64,000 nt of DNA from CBDAUN01 sp965214615 (GTDB taxonomy: Bacteria > Pseudomonadota > Gammaproteobacteria > Arenicellales > JAJDZL01), in contig OZ243952.1 in NCBI GenBank assembly GCA_965214615.1, forward strand, positions 806,001 to 870,000, read 5' to 3'. Positions 1 through 7,541 of the stretch are shown here, in pieces. Position numbers and translations under genes: made by a program. The stretch's first letter is position 1. The number at the start of each line of letters is the position of its first letter. Below the pieces are notes generated by a model. It was not told the origin of the DNA. It made no database searches and was given only the letters and a program-made list of their open reading frames with translations.

Positions 1-104
1 TGCCGTTCATGAGCATCGGCGGGACGAGCATTGTCGCATATTCGGCGGCGATCGGCATCGTACTCGCTATCGAGCGCGAAGCGCGCTATCGCGGCGAGGC
101 ATGA
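1..104 (+). CDS. ftsW: Cell division flippase FtsW, C-terminal end (partial)
   Basis: The reading frame open from base 3 encodes the last 33 residues of an FtsW/RodA-type SEDS protein. It begins PFMSIGGTSI, matching the conserved PF-S-GG-S segment near the C-terminus of FtsW, and runs into a last hydrophobic helix and a short basic tail. FtsW is the inner-membrane glycan polymerase that works with FtsI at the septum. Its stop codon overlaps the murG start (ATGA), so the two are translationally coupled. The rest of the gene lies outside the window. The fragment is short, but position directly before murG makes the call firm. Confidence 0.85.
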   Translation, partial: PFMSIGGTSIVAYSAAIGIVLAIEREARYRGEA

Positions 105-1177
105 ATTCGATGATAGTCATGGCTGGGGGAACGGGCGGTCACATTTTTGTCGCGCTTGCGGTTGCCGATGAGCTTCGCAGCAAGGGTGTATCTGTCAGCT
201 GGCTGGGCGTTCGAGATGGGCTGGAGGACGAATTGGCGAGAAAATCGGGATTCGAATTCGATGCCATTTCGATGACAAAGGTCTGGGGTGCAGGCCCGCT
301 GCGCTGGCTGGCGCTGCCGTTTTGGATGACTCTTTCGGTGATTCAGTCGATGGCCGTCATTTTGCGCCGCCGACCGGATGCATTGCTCGGAGTCGGCGGA
401 TATGTGTGCGCTCCGGCCGGTCTGGCAGGCTGGCTGCTGCGGCGCCCCCTTGTGATTCACGAATCGAATACGATTGCCGGGCTGGCCAATCGTGTGCTGG
501 CATGCGTTTCAAGCCGCATTCTGACCGGCTATCCGGATACGAACCTTAAAGGCAGCCCCGTATGTGTCGGCAATCCGGTACGAAAGGAAATTGCCGCTGC
601 GGCGCAAGTTCGGTCCGATGTCGGTCGCACCGGCGACGGACCATTGAAAGTGCTCGTTATCGGCGGCAGCCAGGGTGCGCGGGCCCTGAATGAAAATGTG
701 CCTGCCGCAATTGCCGGCATCGAGCCGGATCAACGCCCGCACGTCATCCACCAGACCGGACGCGGCAGCCTTGATTCCGTACAGGGCGCCTATAACGAAC
801 TCGGCGTCCAGGCGCAGGCATATGAATTCATCGAAGACATGGCGTCGGCATATGCGTGGGCGGACGTCGTCGTTTCCAGGTCCGGCGCGCTCACCATGGC
901 CGAACTGGCTGCGATGGGCATCCCCGCAATTCTAGTGCCGTATCCGCATGCCGCACGCGACCATCAAAGAACCAATGCCGAATTCTTCGTTCAGCGCGAC
1001 TGCGCGTATCTGGTTGAAGAAAATGACCGGACGGCAGGACGCATCGAAGAAAGATTGCGGAATTTTGCGCACGACAGATCCCTTGCCGAAGCCATGTCTG
1101 AACGGCTCAAGGCGCTGGCCAAGGTGGACGCGACCGATCTGATCGTGGAACACTGCATGGAGGCGATGGGTTCGTAG
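101..1177 (+). CDS. murG: UDP-N-acetylglucosamine transferase MurG (lipid II synthesis)
   Basis: MurG transfers GlcNAc from UDP-GlcNAc to lipid I on the inner face of the cytoplasmic membrane, making lipid II. The 358-residue length is normal for the family. The N-terminal glycine-rich loop GGTGGHIF, the GVGGYVCAPAG segment and HESN motif are in the acceptor domain; GGSQGARALN opens the second Rossmann domain, and SRSGALTMAELAAMG is the donor-sugar site. The start overlaps the ftsW stop by 4 bases, and murB follows after 4 bases. In most gammaproteobacteria murC would come next; here it is absent. Confidence 0.97.
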   Translation: MNSMIVMAGGTGGHIFVALAVADELRSKGVSVSWLGVRDGLEDELARKSGFEFDAISMTKVWGAGPLRWLALPFWMTLSVIQSMAVILRRRPDALLGVGGYVCAPAGLAGWLLRRPLVIHESNTIAGLANRVLACVSSRILTGYPDTNLKGSPVCVGNPVRKEIAAAAQVRSDVGRTGDGPLKVLVIGGSQGARALNENVPAAIAGIEPDQRPHVIHQTGRGSLDSVQGAYNELGVQAQAYEFIEDMASAYAWADVVVSRSGALTMAELAAMGIPAILVPYPHAARDHQRTNAEFFVQRDCAYLVEENDRTAGRIEERLRNFAHDRSLAEAMSERLKALAKVDATDLIVEHCMEAMGS

Positions 1178-1181
1178 AGCC

Positions 1182-2111
1182 ATGAATGCAAGCGATATCG
1201 ACAGCCTGGAATTTTCGACTCAGGGTCTTAAGGGCGAACTGCGGCGCGACGAGCCGATGAGCAAGCATACGAGCTGGCGCGTCGGCGGTCCGGCGAAGTG
1301 GTTCTACACACCCGCCGGGGTGGATGATCTTGGGATGTTTCTCCAGCGGATACCCGCGGAGATGCCTCTCGCATGGTGCGGCCTGGGCAGCAATCTGCTG
1401 GTTCGCGACGGCGGTTTTTCGGGCGCTGTAATCCACACTCTGAAAGGGCTGGGCGAATTGCGCGCATGCGGCAATGACGGTATCTACGCCCAGGCTGGCG
1501 TGCCTGGAGCGAAGGTGGCCAGATATGCCGTCAAGCGCTCGCTGTGCGGCGCTGAATTCCTAGTCGGGATTCCGGGCACGGTAGGCGGAGCCTTGGCCAT
1601 GAATGCCGGGTGCTTCGGAAGCGAAACCTGGGACATAGTCAGCTATGTCGAAACTATCAGCCGAACCAGCGCGCGCCGCAGACTGATGTCGTCTCAAGTT
1701 GAATTCGGCTACCGGTTCGCGCAGACTCCGGAAAGCGAGTGGTATGTCGGCGCGATGTTCCAGCTCAGTCCCTGCGATGCGGATTTTGGAAAAAAGGCGA
1801 TCACCAGGCTGCTGCGCCAGCGCTCGTCGACTCAGCCGGTCCAGACCTCGAATGCCGGATCGGTATTCCGCAATCCGCCGGATGACTTTGCAGCCCGCCT
1901 AGTGGAGTCCGCGGGTCTGAAAGGCCATTCGATCGGAAACGCCCGGGTTTCGCCCAAGCATGCCAACTTCATTGAAAATCCCGGCAATGCGACCGCTGCG
2001 GAAATTGAGAGTCTGATTGATCTGATCAGGAAGAGAGTCCGGTCCGCGCACGGGATTGAGTTGACTCCGGAAGTGAGCATTATCGGAAACGCAGCGAAGG
2101 CGGCATCATGA
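1182..2111 (+). CDS. murB: UDP-N-acetylenolpyruvoylglucosamine reductase MurB
   Basis: MurB is the FAD-dependent enzyme that reduces UDP-GlcNAc-enolpyruvate to UDP-MurNAc in the cytoplasm. The 309 residues show the FAD-binding stretch around SNLLVRDGGFSGAVI, the substrate loop GIPGTVGGALAMNAGCFG, the proton-donating serine region NAGSVFRNP, and the C-terminal SPKHANFIEN motif with the late glutamate region LTPEVSIIG. Length and the missing insertion resemble the shorter type II MurB rather than the 342-residue E. coli form. It lies 4 bases after murG and overlaps ftsQ by 4 bases, so it belongs to the same operon. Confidence 0.96.
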   Translation: MNASDIDSLEFSTQGLKGELRRDEPMSKHTSWRVGGPAKWFYTPAGVDDLGMFLQRIPAEMPLAWCGLGSNLLVRDGGFSGAVIHTLKGLGELRACGNDGIYAQAGVPGAKVARYAVKRSLCGAEFLVGIPGTVGGALAMNAGCFGSETWDIVSYVETISRTSARRRLMSSQVEFGYRFAQTPESEWYVGAMFQLSPCDADFGKKAITRLLRQRSSTQPVQTSNAGSVFRNPPDDFAARLVESAGLKGHSIGNARVSPKHANFIENPGNATAAEIESLIDLIRKRVRSAHGIELTPEVSIIGNAAKAAS

Positions 2112-2995
2112 ATACGATGTACCCGATTAACAACGAACTGTGGCTGAGTCAGACGATCGGCGGTTCGCCGGTCGAGGACGAATCGCCGGCCCTGTCGGAT
2201 TCTTCAAGCGGCCATCGTGTTCGCACCGGACTTTTTGCGGCTTCGCTTTTTGCGATGAGTCTTGTCGGCTTCGGCGTGGACTACCTGTTTCAGCCGCACC
2301 GGTTTCCACTGGTGAGCATCGAGGTTCACGGTACCGAGAATGCGCAGCCGAATCATGTGCGCGAAGCGATCGCTGCGGTGGCATCAAGCAATATTTTCCG
2401 CATCGATCTGGTCGCTGTGGCGCAGGCGGCTCAAACAGTGCCATGGGTTGCCGATGCGACGGTGCGGCGACGATGGCGTACAGGAACACTCGAAATCGAT
2501 GTCCACGAACGCGTAATCAGCGCACGTTGGAATAATGATTTCTGGCTCGACGATGGCGGAAATCCGGTCGTAATCCCCGATTACGAAAACCGTAATCTGC
2601 CGAGCTTCGGCGGCCCTGATTCAGCCGCAGGCGAAATGCTGGACAAATTCAGCGACTGGCAGGGTCTGCTCGACAGCGCATCGTTGAAAATCAAGTCGAT
2701 GTCCAGATCAGGCCGGGGAAGCTGGGAGCTAGAAATCGAGGCGGAGCAGATGCCGTCGGCAAATGAGGATGCGGCGCAGGTGGATGAAAAAATTCAGCCC
2801 CGACTGGTACGGGTGATTCTCGGAAGTATCGAGCCGGATTCGAACGTGGCCCGCCTGACGCGGCTGCAGGATGTGCTGGCGCGCCATGGCGCGTCAATCG
2901 CAAGCGTAGACATGCGCCATCCCGACGGGGTGGCGGTCCGCTGGAAGAATCGTCCAGAGTTGGACGTGCCCAGCATTGAAATGAGCAAATCGTGA
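2108..2995 (+). CDS. ftsQ: Cell division protein FtsQ
   Basis: FtsQ is a bitopic inner-membrane protein that bridges early and late divisome proteins through FtsL and FtsB. The 295-residue product has a cytoplasmic N-terminus of about 40 residues, one membrane segment (about 41-60, GLFAASLFAMSLVGFG), a POTRA domain starting near FPLVSIEVHGTENAQ, and the beta domain with ARWNNDFWLDDGG. The start overlaps murB (ATGA), and ftsA follows after a short gap carrying a good ribosome-binding site. An acidic stretch near residues 215-230 is not found in all relatives. Confidence 0.93.
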   Translation: MNTMYPINNELWLSQTIGGSPVEDESPALSDSSSGHRVRTGLFAASLFAMSLVGFGVDYLFQPHRFPLVSIEVHGTENAQPNHVREAIAAVASSNIFRIDLVAVAQAAQTVPWVADATVRRRWRTGTLEIDVHERVISARWNNDFWLDDGGNPVVIPDYENRNLPSFGGPDSAAGEMLDKFSDWQGLLDSASLKIKSMSRSGRGSWELEIEAEQMPSANEDAAQVDEKIQPRLVRVILGSIEPDSNVARLTRLQDVLARHGASIASVDMRHPDGVAVRWKNRPELDVPSIEMSKS

Positions 2996-3017
2996 TTGCA
3001 TAGAGAGGAAAGTGAAT

Positions 3018-4310
3018 ATGAAGAGCAAGGAAATACAAATAGTTGCGGGGCTTGATGTGGGCACCTCGAAGGTGCGCGCGGTGATATGCGAGCATTATCC
3101 CTCAGGAAAGCTGGAAATCATCGGCGTTGGACAGTCCGACAGCATCGGCATGAAAAAGGGCATGGTCTCGAACATTGAGCAGACTGTGGCTTCGATCAAG
3201 GCCGCTGTCGACGATGCCGAACAGATGGCCGGGTGCCGGATTGACAGAGTGTTCGCTGGAATCACCGGAGCGCACGTGAAAAGCTACAACTCGTCCGGTT
3301 CGATATCGGTGCGCTCCGAAGAAATTGAAGTCGAGGACATCAGGGGCGTGATCGAGTCCGCACAGTCGGTCTCGATTGCGGCAAATGAAAAGGTCATTCA
3401 CGTTCTGCCGCAGTCGTACACAGTCGACGACCTGGAGGGGATACCGGATCCGATCGGCATGTGCGGCAGCCGCCTGGAGGCGAATGTTCACATCATTGCC
3501 GGCAAGGCCAGCACGTTGCAGAATTTGCTCAAATGCATCAACCAATGCGACCTCGAAGTCGAGTCGGTGGTGCTCAATTCCATCGCCACCGGCAAGTCCG
3601 TGCTGTCTGATGACGAAAAGGAACTCGGAGTCTGTCTGCTGGACATCGGCGAAGGCACGACCGATCTGGCGGTGTTCTACGAAGGCGCGATTCGCCACTC
3701 GGCAGTGATCCCGATTGCAGGAGCCCAGGTGACCCGGGACATCGCAATCACGATGCGAACCTCGTCGGGGACCGCCGAAAAACTCAAGCGCAGATATGGT
3801 AGCGCGCACACTCAGTCGATCGACATCAACGATGCGGTCGAAATCGCAGAGACCAGCGATCGAGCTGCCCGCACCATCAGCCTGCGCGAACTTGCCGAGG
3901 TGACCGAGCCTCGGATAGAGGAGCTATTCCAGTACATCAGGGCGGATCTGGAGCGCAGCGGGTTTCTTCAGTCAATCGGGTCCGGGCTCGTGTTTGCCGG
4001 GGGCGGAGCGCGAATGAACGGAATGCTGAATCTGGCTGAGGAAATTTTCGGCACGCCGGCACGTGCCGGAACGCCGCGCTACGGGTCCGCGCTGAGTGAA
4101 GTGGTGCATCATCCAAGCTTTGCGACAGTGGTAGGGCTGTGCCAGATCGGAGTCGAAAGTCGAAATTTCGATGCCCGCCGCGAGGATGCCGGCGAAGATT
4201 ATGAGCCTCGCTCGGCCGGCCGACTGCTTGACTACATTAGAAACTTCGGCAGGCAGGCAGGGCTTGAGTCTTCGGCATTCGACAACGCTGCCGCCAGGAG
4301 CGAAAGCTAG
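3018..4310 (+). CDS. ftsA: Cell division protein FtsA
   Basis: FtsA is the actin-like ATPase that tethers FtsZ to the membrane. The N-terminus VAGLDVGTSKVRAVI is the phosphate-1 motif, LDIGEGTTDLAVF is phosphate-2, and VFAGGGARMNGM is the adenosine motif. The 1C subdomain lies between them, and a C-terminal amphipathic tail near LLDYIRNFGRQAGL would be the membrane anchor. I chose ATG 3018 over the in-frame GTG 3012 because the ribosome-binding site (AGAGGAAA, 3003-3010) sits about 7 bases from the ATG but almost touches the GTG. It lies between ftsQ and ftsZ, the usual order. Confidence 0.95.
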   Translation: MKSKEIQIVAGLDVGTSKVRAVICEHYPSGKLEIIGVGQSDSIGMKKGMVSNIEQTVASIKAAVDDAEQMAGCRIDRVFAGITGAHVKSYNSSGSISVRSEEIEVEDIRGVIESAQSVSIAANEKVIHVLPQSYTVDDLEGIPDPIGMCGSRLEANVHIIAGKASTLQNLLKCINQCDLEVESVVLNSIATGKSVLSDDEKELGVCLLDIGEGTTDLAVFYEGAIRHSAVIPIAGAQVTRDIAITMRTSSGTAEKLKRRYGSAHTQSIDINDAVEIAETSDRAARTISLRELAEVTEPRIEELFQYIRADLERSGFLQSIGSGLVFAGGGARMNGMLNLAEEIFGTPARAGTPRYGSALSEVVHHPSFATVVGLCQIGVESRNFDARREDAGEDYEPRSAGRLLDYIRNFGRQAGLESSAFDNAAARSES

Positions 4311-4380
4311 GACCCATCCATTGAACCGTCACCCATATGAACTGAATTGACATAACACACCATTGGCAGGATAGATAAAA

Positions 4381-5490
4381 ATGAAAGCAGTAGCAAACAA
4401 GTATGTACTAACGCCTGTGACCTCGGTCGCACAGCAGGCGACGATCAAGGTAATTGGAGTCGGCGGCGGCGGGAGCAACACTGTCGACCACATGGTGAAC
4501 AACCAGATCGAAGGAGTTGAATTCTACGTGGCGAATACCGACCAGCAGGCGCTTTCGCGCAGCAAGGCGGATACCAAGCTTGAATTCGGTACCGATCTGA
4601 CCCGGGGTCTGGGCGCGGGCGCGGACCCGGAAGTCGGCAAGCGCGCAGCGATGGACGACAGGGAATTGTTCATCGGTGAACTTCAGGATGCGGACATGAT
4701 TTTCATTACCGCGGGAATGGGCGGAGGCACCGGCACCGGAGCTGCTCCGATAATTTCCGGTGCGGTCAAGGAGGCTAACAAGGATGTGCTCGTCGTCGCG
4801 GTTGTTACGACGCCGTTTCAATTCGAAGGACGCAAGCGCATGACATCGGCCCATACGGGTCTGGAGGATCTGAGGTCCAAGGTTGATTCCCTGATTACGA
4901 TTCCAAACGAAAAGCTGCTGGATCAGTGCGAGAACCTGTCGATCAAGGATGCCTATGCCAAGGTTAACGACGTTCTGCTCAACGCAGTGCAAGGAATCGC
5001 CGAACTGGTGCTGCGGCCCGGACATATCAATGTCGACTTTGCCGACGTTAGAACCGTCATGTCCGAAGCCGGACCGGCGATGATGGGAACCGGTTCTGCG
5101 AGCGGCGAAGGCCGGGCGCTGCGCGCCGCGCAGAATGCGATCGCAAATCCGTTGCTGACCAATGTCGATGTGTCTGATGCAAAGGGCCTGCTGATCAACA
5201 TTACCGCTAGCTCCGACATGTCGATCGAGGAGTTCTACCAGATCGGACAATTGATCAATAGCGTTGTGTCCGAAGATGCAACCGTGATCACCGGGCAGGT
5301 GTTCGATGATACGCTTGGAGACGAAATACGCGTTACAATCGTCGCGACCGGACTTGGGAACGAAACCGACAGCGTCGATGTGTTCGCCCCCAATCCGGTA
5401 CCTGCGGACGAACCAGGCGTCGATGTGTTCACCAATTCCAATCGGCCGGCCATTTTACGAAAGCAGGAAAGAAACTACGCAAACTGGTAA
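4381..5490 (+). CDS. ftsZ: Cell division GTPase FtsZ
   Basis: FtsZ polymerises into the Z ring that sets the division site. The 369-residue protein has the GTP-binding GVGGGGSNTVDHM, the tubulin signature GGGTGTGAAP, and the catalytic T7 loop INVDFADVRTVM that hydrolyses GTP in the neighbouring subunit. A fairly short linker leads to the conserved C-terminal peptide PAILRKQ, which binds FtsA and ZipA. The peptide is followed by seven further residues (ERNYANW), an unusual extension. The 70-base gap after ftsA carries an AGGATAG ribosome-binding site. The gene is followed by 404 non-coding bases, so it likely ends the division transcript. Confidence 0.98.
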   Translation: MKAVANKYVLTPVTSVAQQATIKVIGVGGGGSNTVDHMVNNQIEGVEFYVANTDQQALSRSKADTKLEFGTDLTRGLGAGADPEVGKRAAMDDRELFIGELQDADMIFITAGMGGGTGTGAAPIISGAVKEANKDVLVVAVVTTPFQFEGRKRMTSAHTGLEDLRSKVDSLITIPNEKLLDQCENLSIKDAYAKVNDVLLNAVQGIAELVLRPGHINVDFADVRTVMSEAGPAMMGTGSASGEGRALRAAQNAIANPLLTNVDVSDAKGLLINITASSDMSIEEFYQIGQLINSVVSEDATVITGQVFDDTLGDEIRVTIVATGLGNETDSVDVFAPNPVPADEPGVDVFTNSNRPAILRKQERNYANW

Positions 5491-5894
5491 TATGCTCAGA
5501 ATCGGCGTCATCTTTGCTTGCTGTACGCAAGCAATCGCATGGTTGAAGGATTGTTGCGCATATGTTGCAATTTATCGGCACAGGGTAAGCGCATAGCCAT
5601 AAAATTAATCACATTTGACAAACATTGCAAGATTATGGTGTACAATGGATAAATTGTTTTAATTTGATGGAAGACGCCGGTACGAGAAGCGGAACATTTA
5701 GAGGACGTCAATTTGATACAATCTGGGAGAAGCACGTTGCGGTCTTCGCGAATTGACGGAATCGACGCGCAGGCAGGAATTAAAAAAAGAAATCGAATAA
5801 TTAGAAGCGGATGGGTCTTAAGGGATCAAGTTCTACTTGGGGATTATTGATTTACTGCCATAATTTTTGAGATATAGAGTGACATTGATGGAGC
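5491..5894 (+). promoter_or_regulatory. ftsZ-lpxC intergenic region with candidate lpxC promoters
   Basis: This 404-base A+T-rich gap contains no convincing gene. Two weak promoter candidates face lpxC: TTGACA (5615-5620) with TACAAT (5641-5646), whose 20-base spacing is too long for a strong sigma-70 site, and TTGGGG (5837-5842) with CATAAT (5859-5864) at 16 bases. A separate promoter for lpxC is expected from other gammaproteobacteria. I saw no clear T-tailed terminator for ftsZ. Confidence 0.35.
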
Positions 5895-6809
5895 ATGATT
5901 AGCCAAAGAACACTGACCAACGTGATTAAAGGTACCGGAGTGGGGCTCCACACCGGTGTTAAGATCTATTTGACACTTCGTCCGGCTCCACTGAACACGG
6001 GCATCGTGTTTCGCAGAGTCGACTTGGACCCGATTGTCGAGATTCCCGCGAGAATCGAGTATGTGAGCGACACTCGCCTTTCTACGACTCTGGAGAAAGA
6101 CGGAGCGAAAGTGTCGACCGTTGAACACTTGATGTCTGTATTTGCCGGACTTGGGGTCGACAACGCCTATGTCGATGTTTCGAATGGCGAAGTGCCGATT
6201 ATGGATGGCAGCGCAGGGCCGTTTGTATTCCTGATTCAGTCTGCGGGCATCGATGCGCAGGCAGGATCGAAAAAGTTTATACGCATCAAGAAGACGATTG
6301 TCGTTCGGGACCGCGAAAAATGGGTCAAGTTTGAGCCATACGACGGTTTCAAGATTTCATTCGACATTGATTTTGACCACCCGGTAATGCAATGCTCGAC
6401 TCAGGGGCTGGTGGTTGATTTTGCGCACACATCTTTTGTTCGCGAGATTAGCCGTGCACGCACATTCGGGTTCATGGCAGATCTTGAGACTTTGCAGGAA
6501 GCAGGATTCGCACAGGGCGGAAGCATGCAGAATGCCATTGTCATGGATGGATTTCACATACTCAACGACGAAGGTCTGCGCTATACCGACGAGTTCGTCA
6601 AGCACAAGATTCTTGACGCGATCGGTGATATCTATCTTCTCGGATATCCGCTGATCGGGGCGTTCTCCGCCTACAAGTCGGGACATCATCTGAACAACAG
6701 ACTGCTGCAAGCTTTGCATGCGGATGAATCGGCCTGGGATTTCGTCGAGTTCGACAACTATGTGGACATGCCCAAGACCATGATTCGCCCGTTGCCGGCG
6801 ACCGCCTGA
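5895..6809 (+). CDS. lpxC: UDP-3-O-acyl-N-acetylglucosamine deacetylase LpxC
   Basis: LpxC is the zinc enzyme for the committed step of lipid A synthesis. The 304 residues include the zinc and catalytic motifs: TVEHLMSV with His78, and KHKILDAIGDIYLLG with the second zinc histidine and aspartate, followed by SGHHLNNRLL. MDGSAGPF is the substrate loop, and the N-terminus ISQRTLTNVIKGTGVGLHTG is typical. The presence of lpxC shows a lipopolysaccharide-bearing Gram-negative cell. The gene follows ftsZ as in E. coli and is convergent with dciA, with two hairpins between them. Confidence 0.97.
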   Translation: MISQRTLTNVIKGTGVGLHTGVKIYLTLRPAPLNTGIVFRRVDLDPIVEIPARIEYVSDTRLSTTLEKDGAKVSTVEHLMSVFAGLGVDNAYVDVSNGEVPIMDGSAGPFVFLIQSAGIDAQAGSKKFIRIKKTIVVRDREKWVKFEPYDGFKISFDIDFDHPVMQCSTQGLVVDFAHTSFVREISRARTFGFMADLETLQEAGFAQGGSMQNAIVMDGFHILNDEGLRYTDEFVKHKILDAIGDIYLLGYPLIGAFSAYKSGHHLNNRLLQALHADESAWDFVEFDNYVDMPKTMIRPLPATA

Positions 6810-6815
6810 TGCTTT

Positions 6816-6863
6816 GCCCGGCCTAGCCGGGCTGCAGCGGCGCGAGTTTGCTGCGTTCGCGCC
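6816..6863. terminator. Two hairpins between convergent lpxC and dciA
   Basis: The first hairpin is a perfect 7-bp stem, GCCCGGC (6816-6822) with GCCGGGC (6826-6832) and a 3-base loop. The second is GGCGCGA (6839-6845) with TCGCGCC (6857-6863) and an 11-base loop. Neither has a run of T, so they are not classic intrinsic terminators. Position between two convergent stop codons supports a bidirectional transcript-end role. Confidence 0.5.
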
Positions 6864-6871
6864 GGTTTCGG

Positions 6872-7306
6872 CTAATCGCTCAGGTTCAGCTTGCTTAGTT
6901 TCTTGAATGCCGCCGCTACTTCGTCAGAGGCGGATTTTCCAGCACATTTCTCAAATAAATCAAGCATCTCCGGACTCACCTTTCTGTCTTTCCCCTGCCT
7001 GGCGCCGGTTTGCTGCGCCACCGGCCTGGGCGAGGCCGGAATTTTCACTCGAATCGAGATGCCGCTTAGATTATGATAGCCCCGATTCTTCATGCTGTCG
7101 GCGATAGACTGTTGCTTGTGAATCAGCTGGTGAGCCCAGGTAGGGGAGTCGACCACGACATTCAAGGTTGTATCGCTAAATTCCAGATGAAGCGTATGCT
7201 TGGCAATCTGCGCTCCGGCGGAATCGGCCCAGTGCCGGTAGATGGGGGCTTCCTGAGGAGCCGGCAGGCTGATGTCTTCAAGCAGCGATGTGATTTTCGT
7301 AAACAA
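6872..7306 (-). CDS. dciA: DUF721 protein, DciA-type replicative helicase loader
   Basis: This 144-residue protein has the DUF721 pattern: an N-terminal helix, a YRHWADSAGAQIAKHT segment, the LEFSDTTLNVVVDSPTWAHQL core, and a KH-like fold near residues 75-90. DciA proteins load the DnaB helicase in bacteria that lack DnaC. The gene lies between lpxC and secA on the opposite strand, where Pseudomonas-type gammaproteobacteria carry it and enteric bacteria carry secM. The tail after residue 90 is lysine-rich and likely disordered. Assignment rests on motif memory, not a search. Confidence 0.75.
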   Translation of the reverse strand: MFTKITSLLEDISLPAPQEAPIYRHWADSAGAQIAKHTLHLEFSDTTLNVVVDSPTWAHQLIHKQQSIADSMKNRGYHNLSGISIRVKIPASPRPVAQQTGARQGKDRKVSPEMLDLFEKCAGKSASDEVAAAFKKLSKLNLSD

Positions 7307-7541
7307 GGGGCAAGGTGCGGCTGAAAGCCGTATGGAATTGAGGCTGACTGAATCTTTGCGTAAAAAATATTCCTTTGCCTATTGATTATAGGCAATCCGC
7401 TACGACTTGAATATAGGATGGCTGTTCTAATTTGACCGCTAGCGGCAAGCAAAGTGAGCCGAAGGATTGAAAGGTGCGGCAGCGGTGACTGCGGCACCGG
7501 GTCTGTTTAGCGCCAAGGCAAGGGTGACAGGTGGTATCGTT

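Noticed and set aside
5615..5646. TTGACA and TACAAT as a consensus lpxC promoter
   Set aside because: The spacing is 20 bases, outside the 16-18 range; kept only as a weak candidate in the intergenic note.
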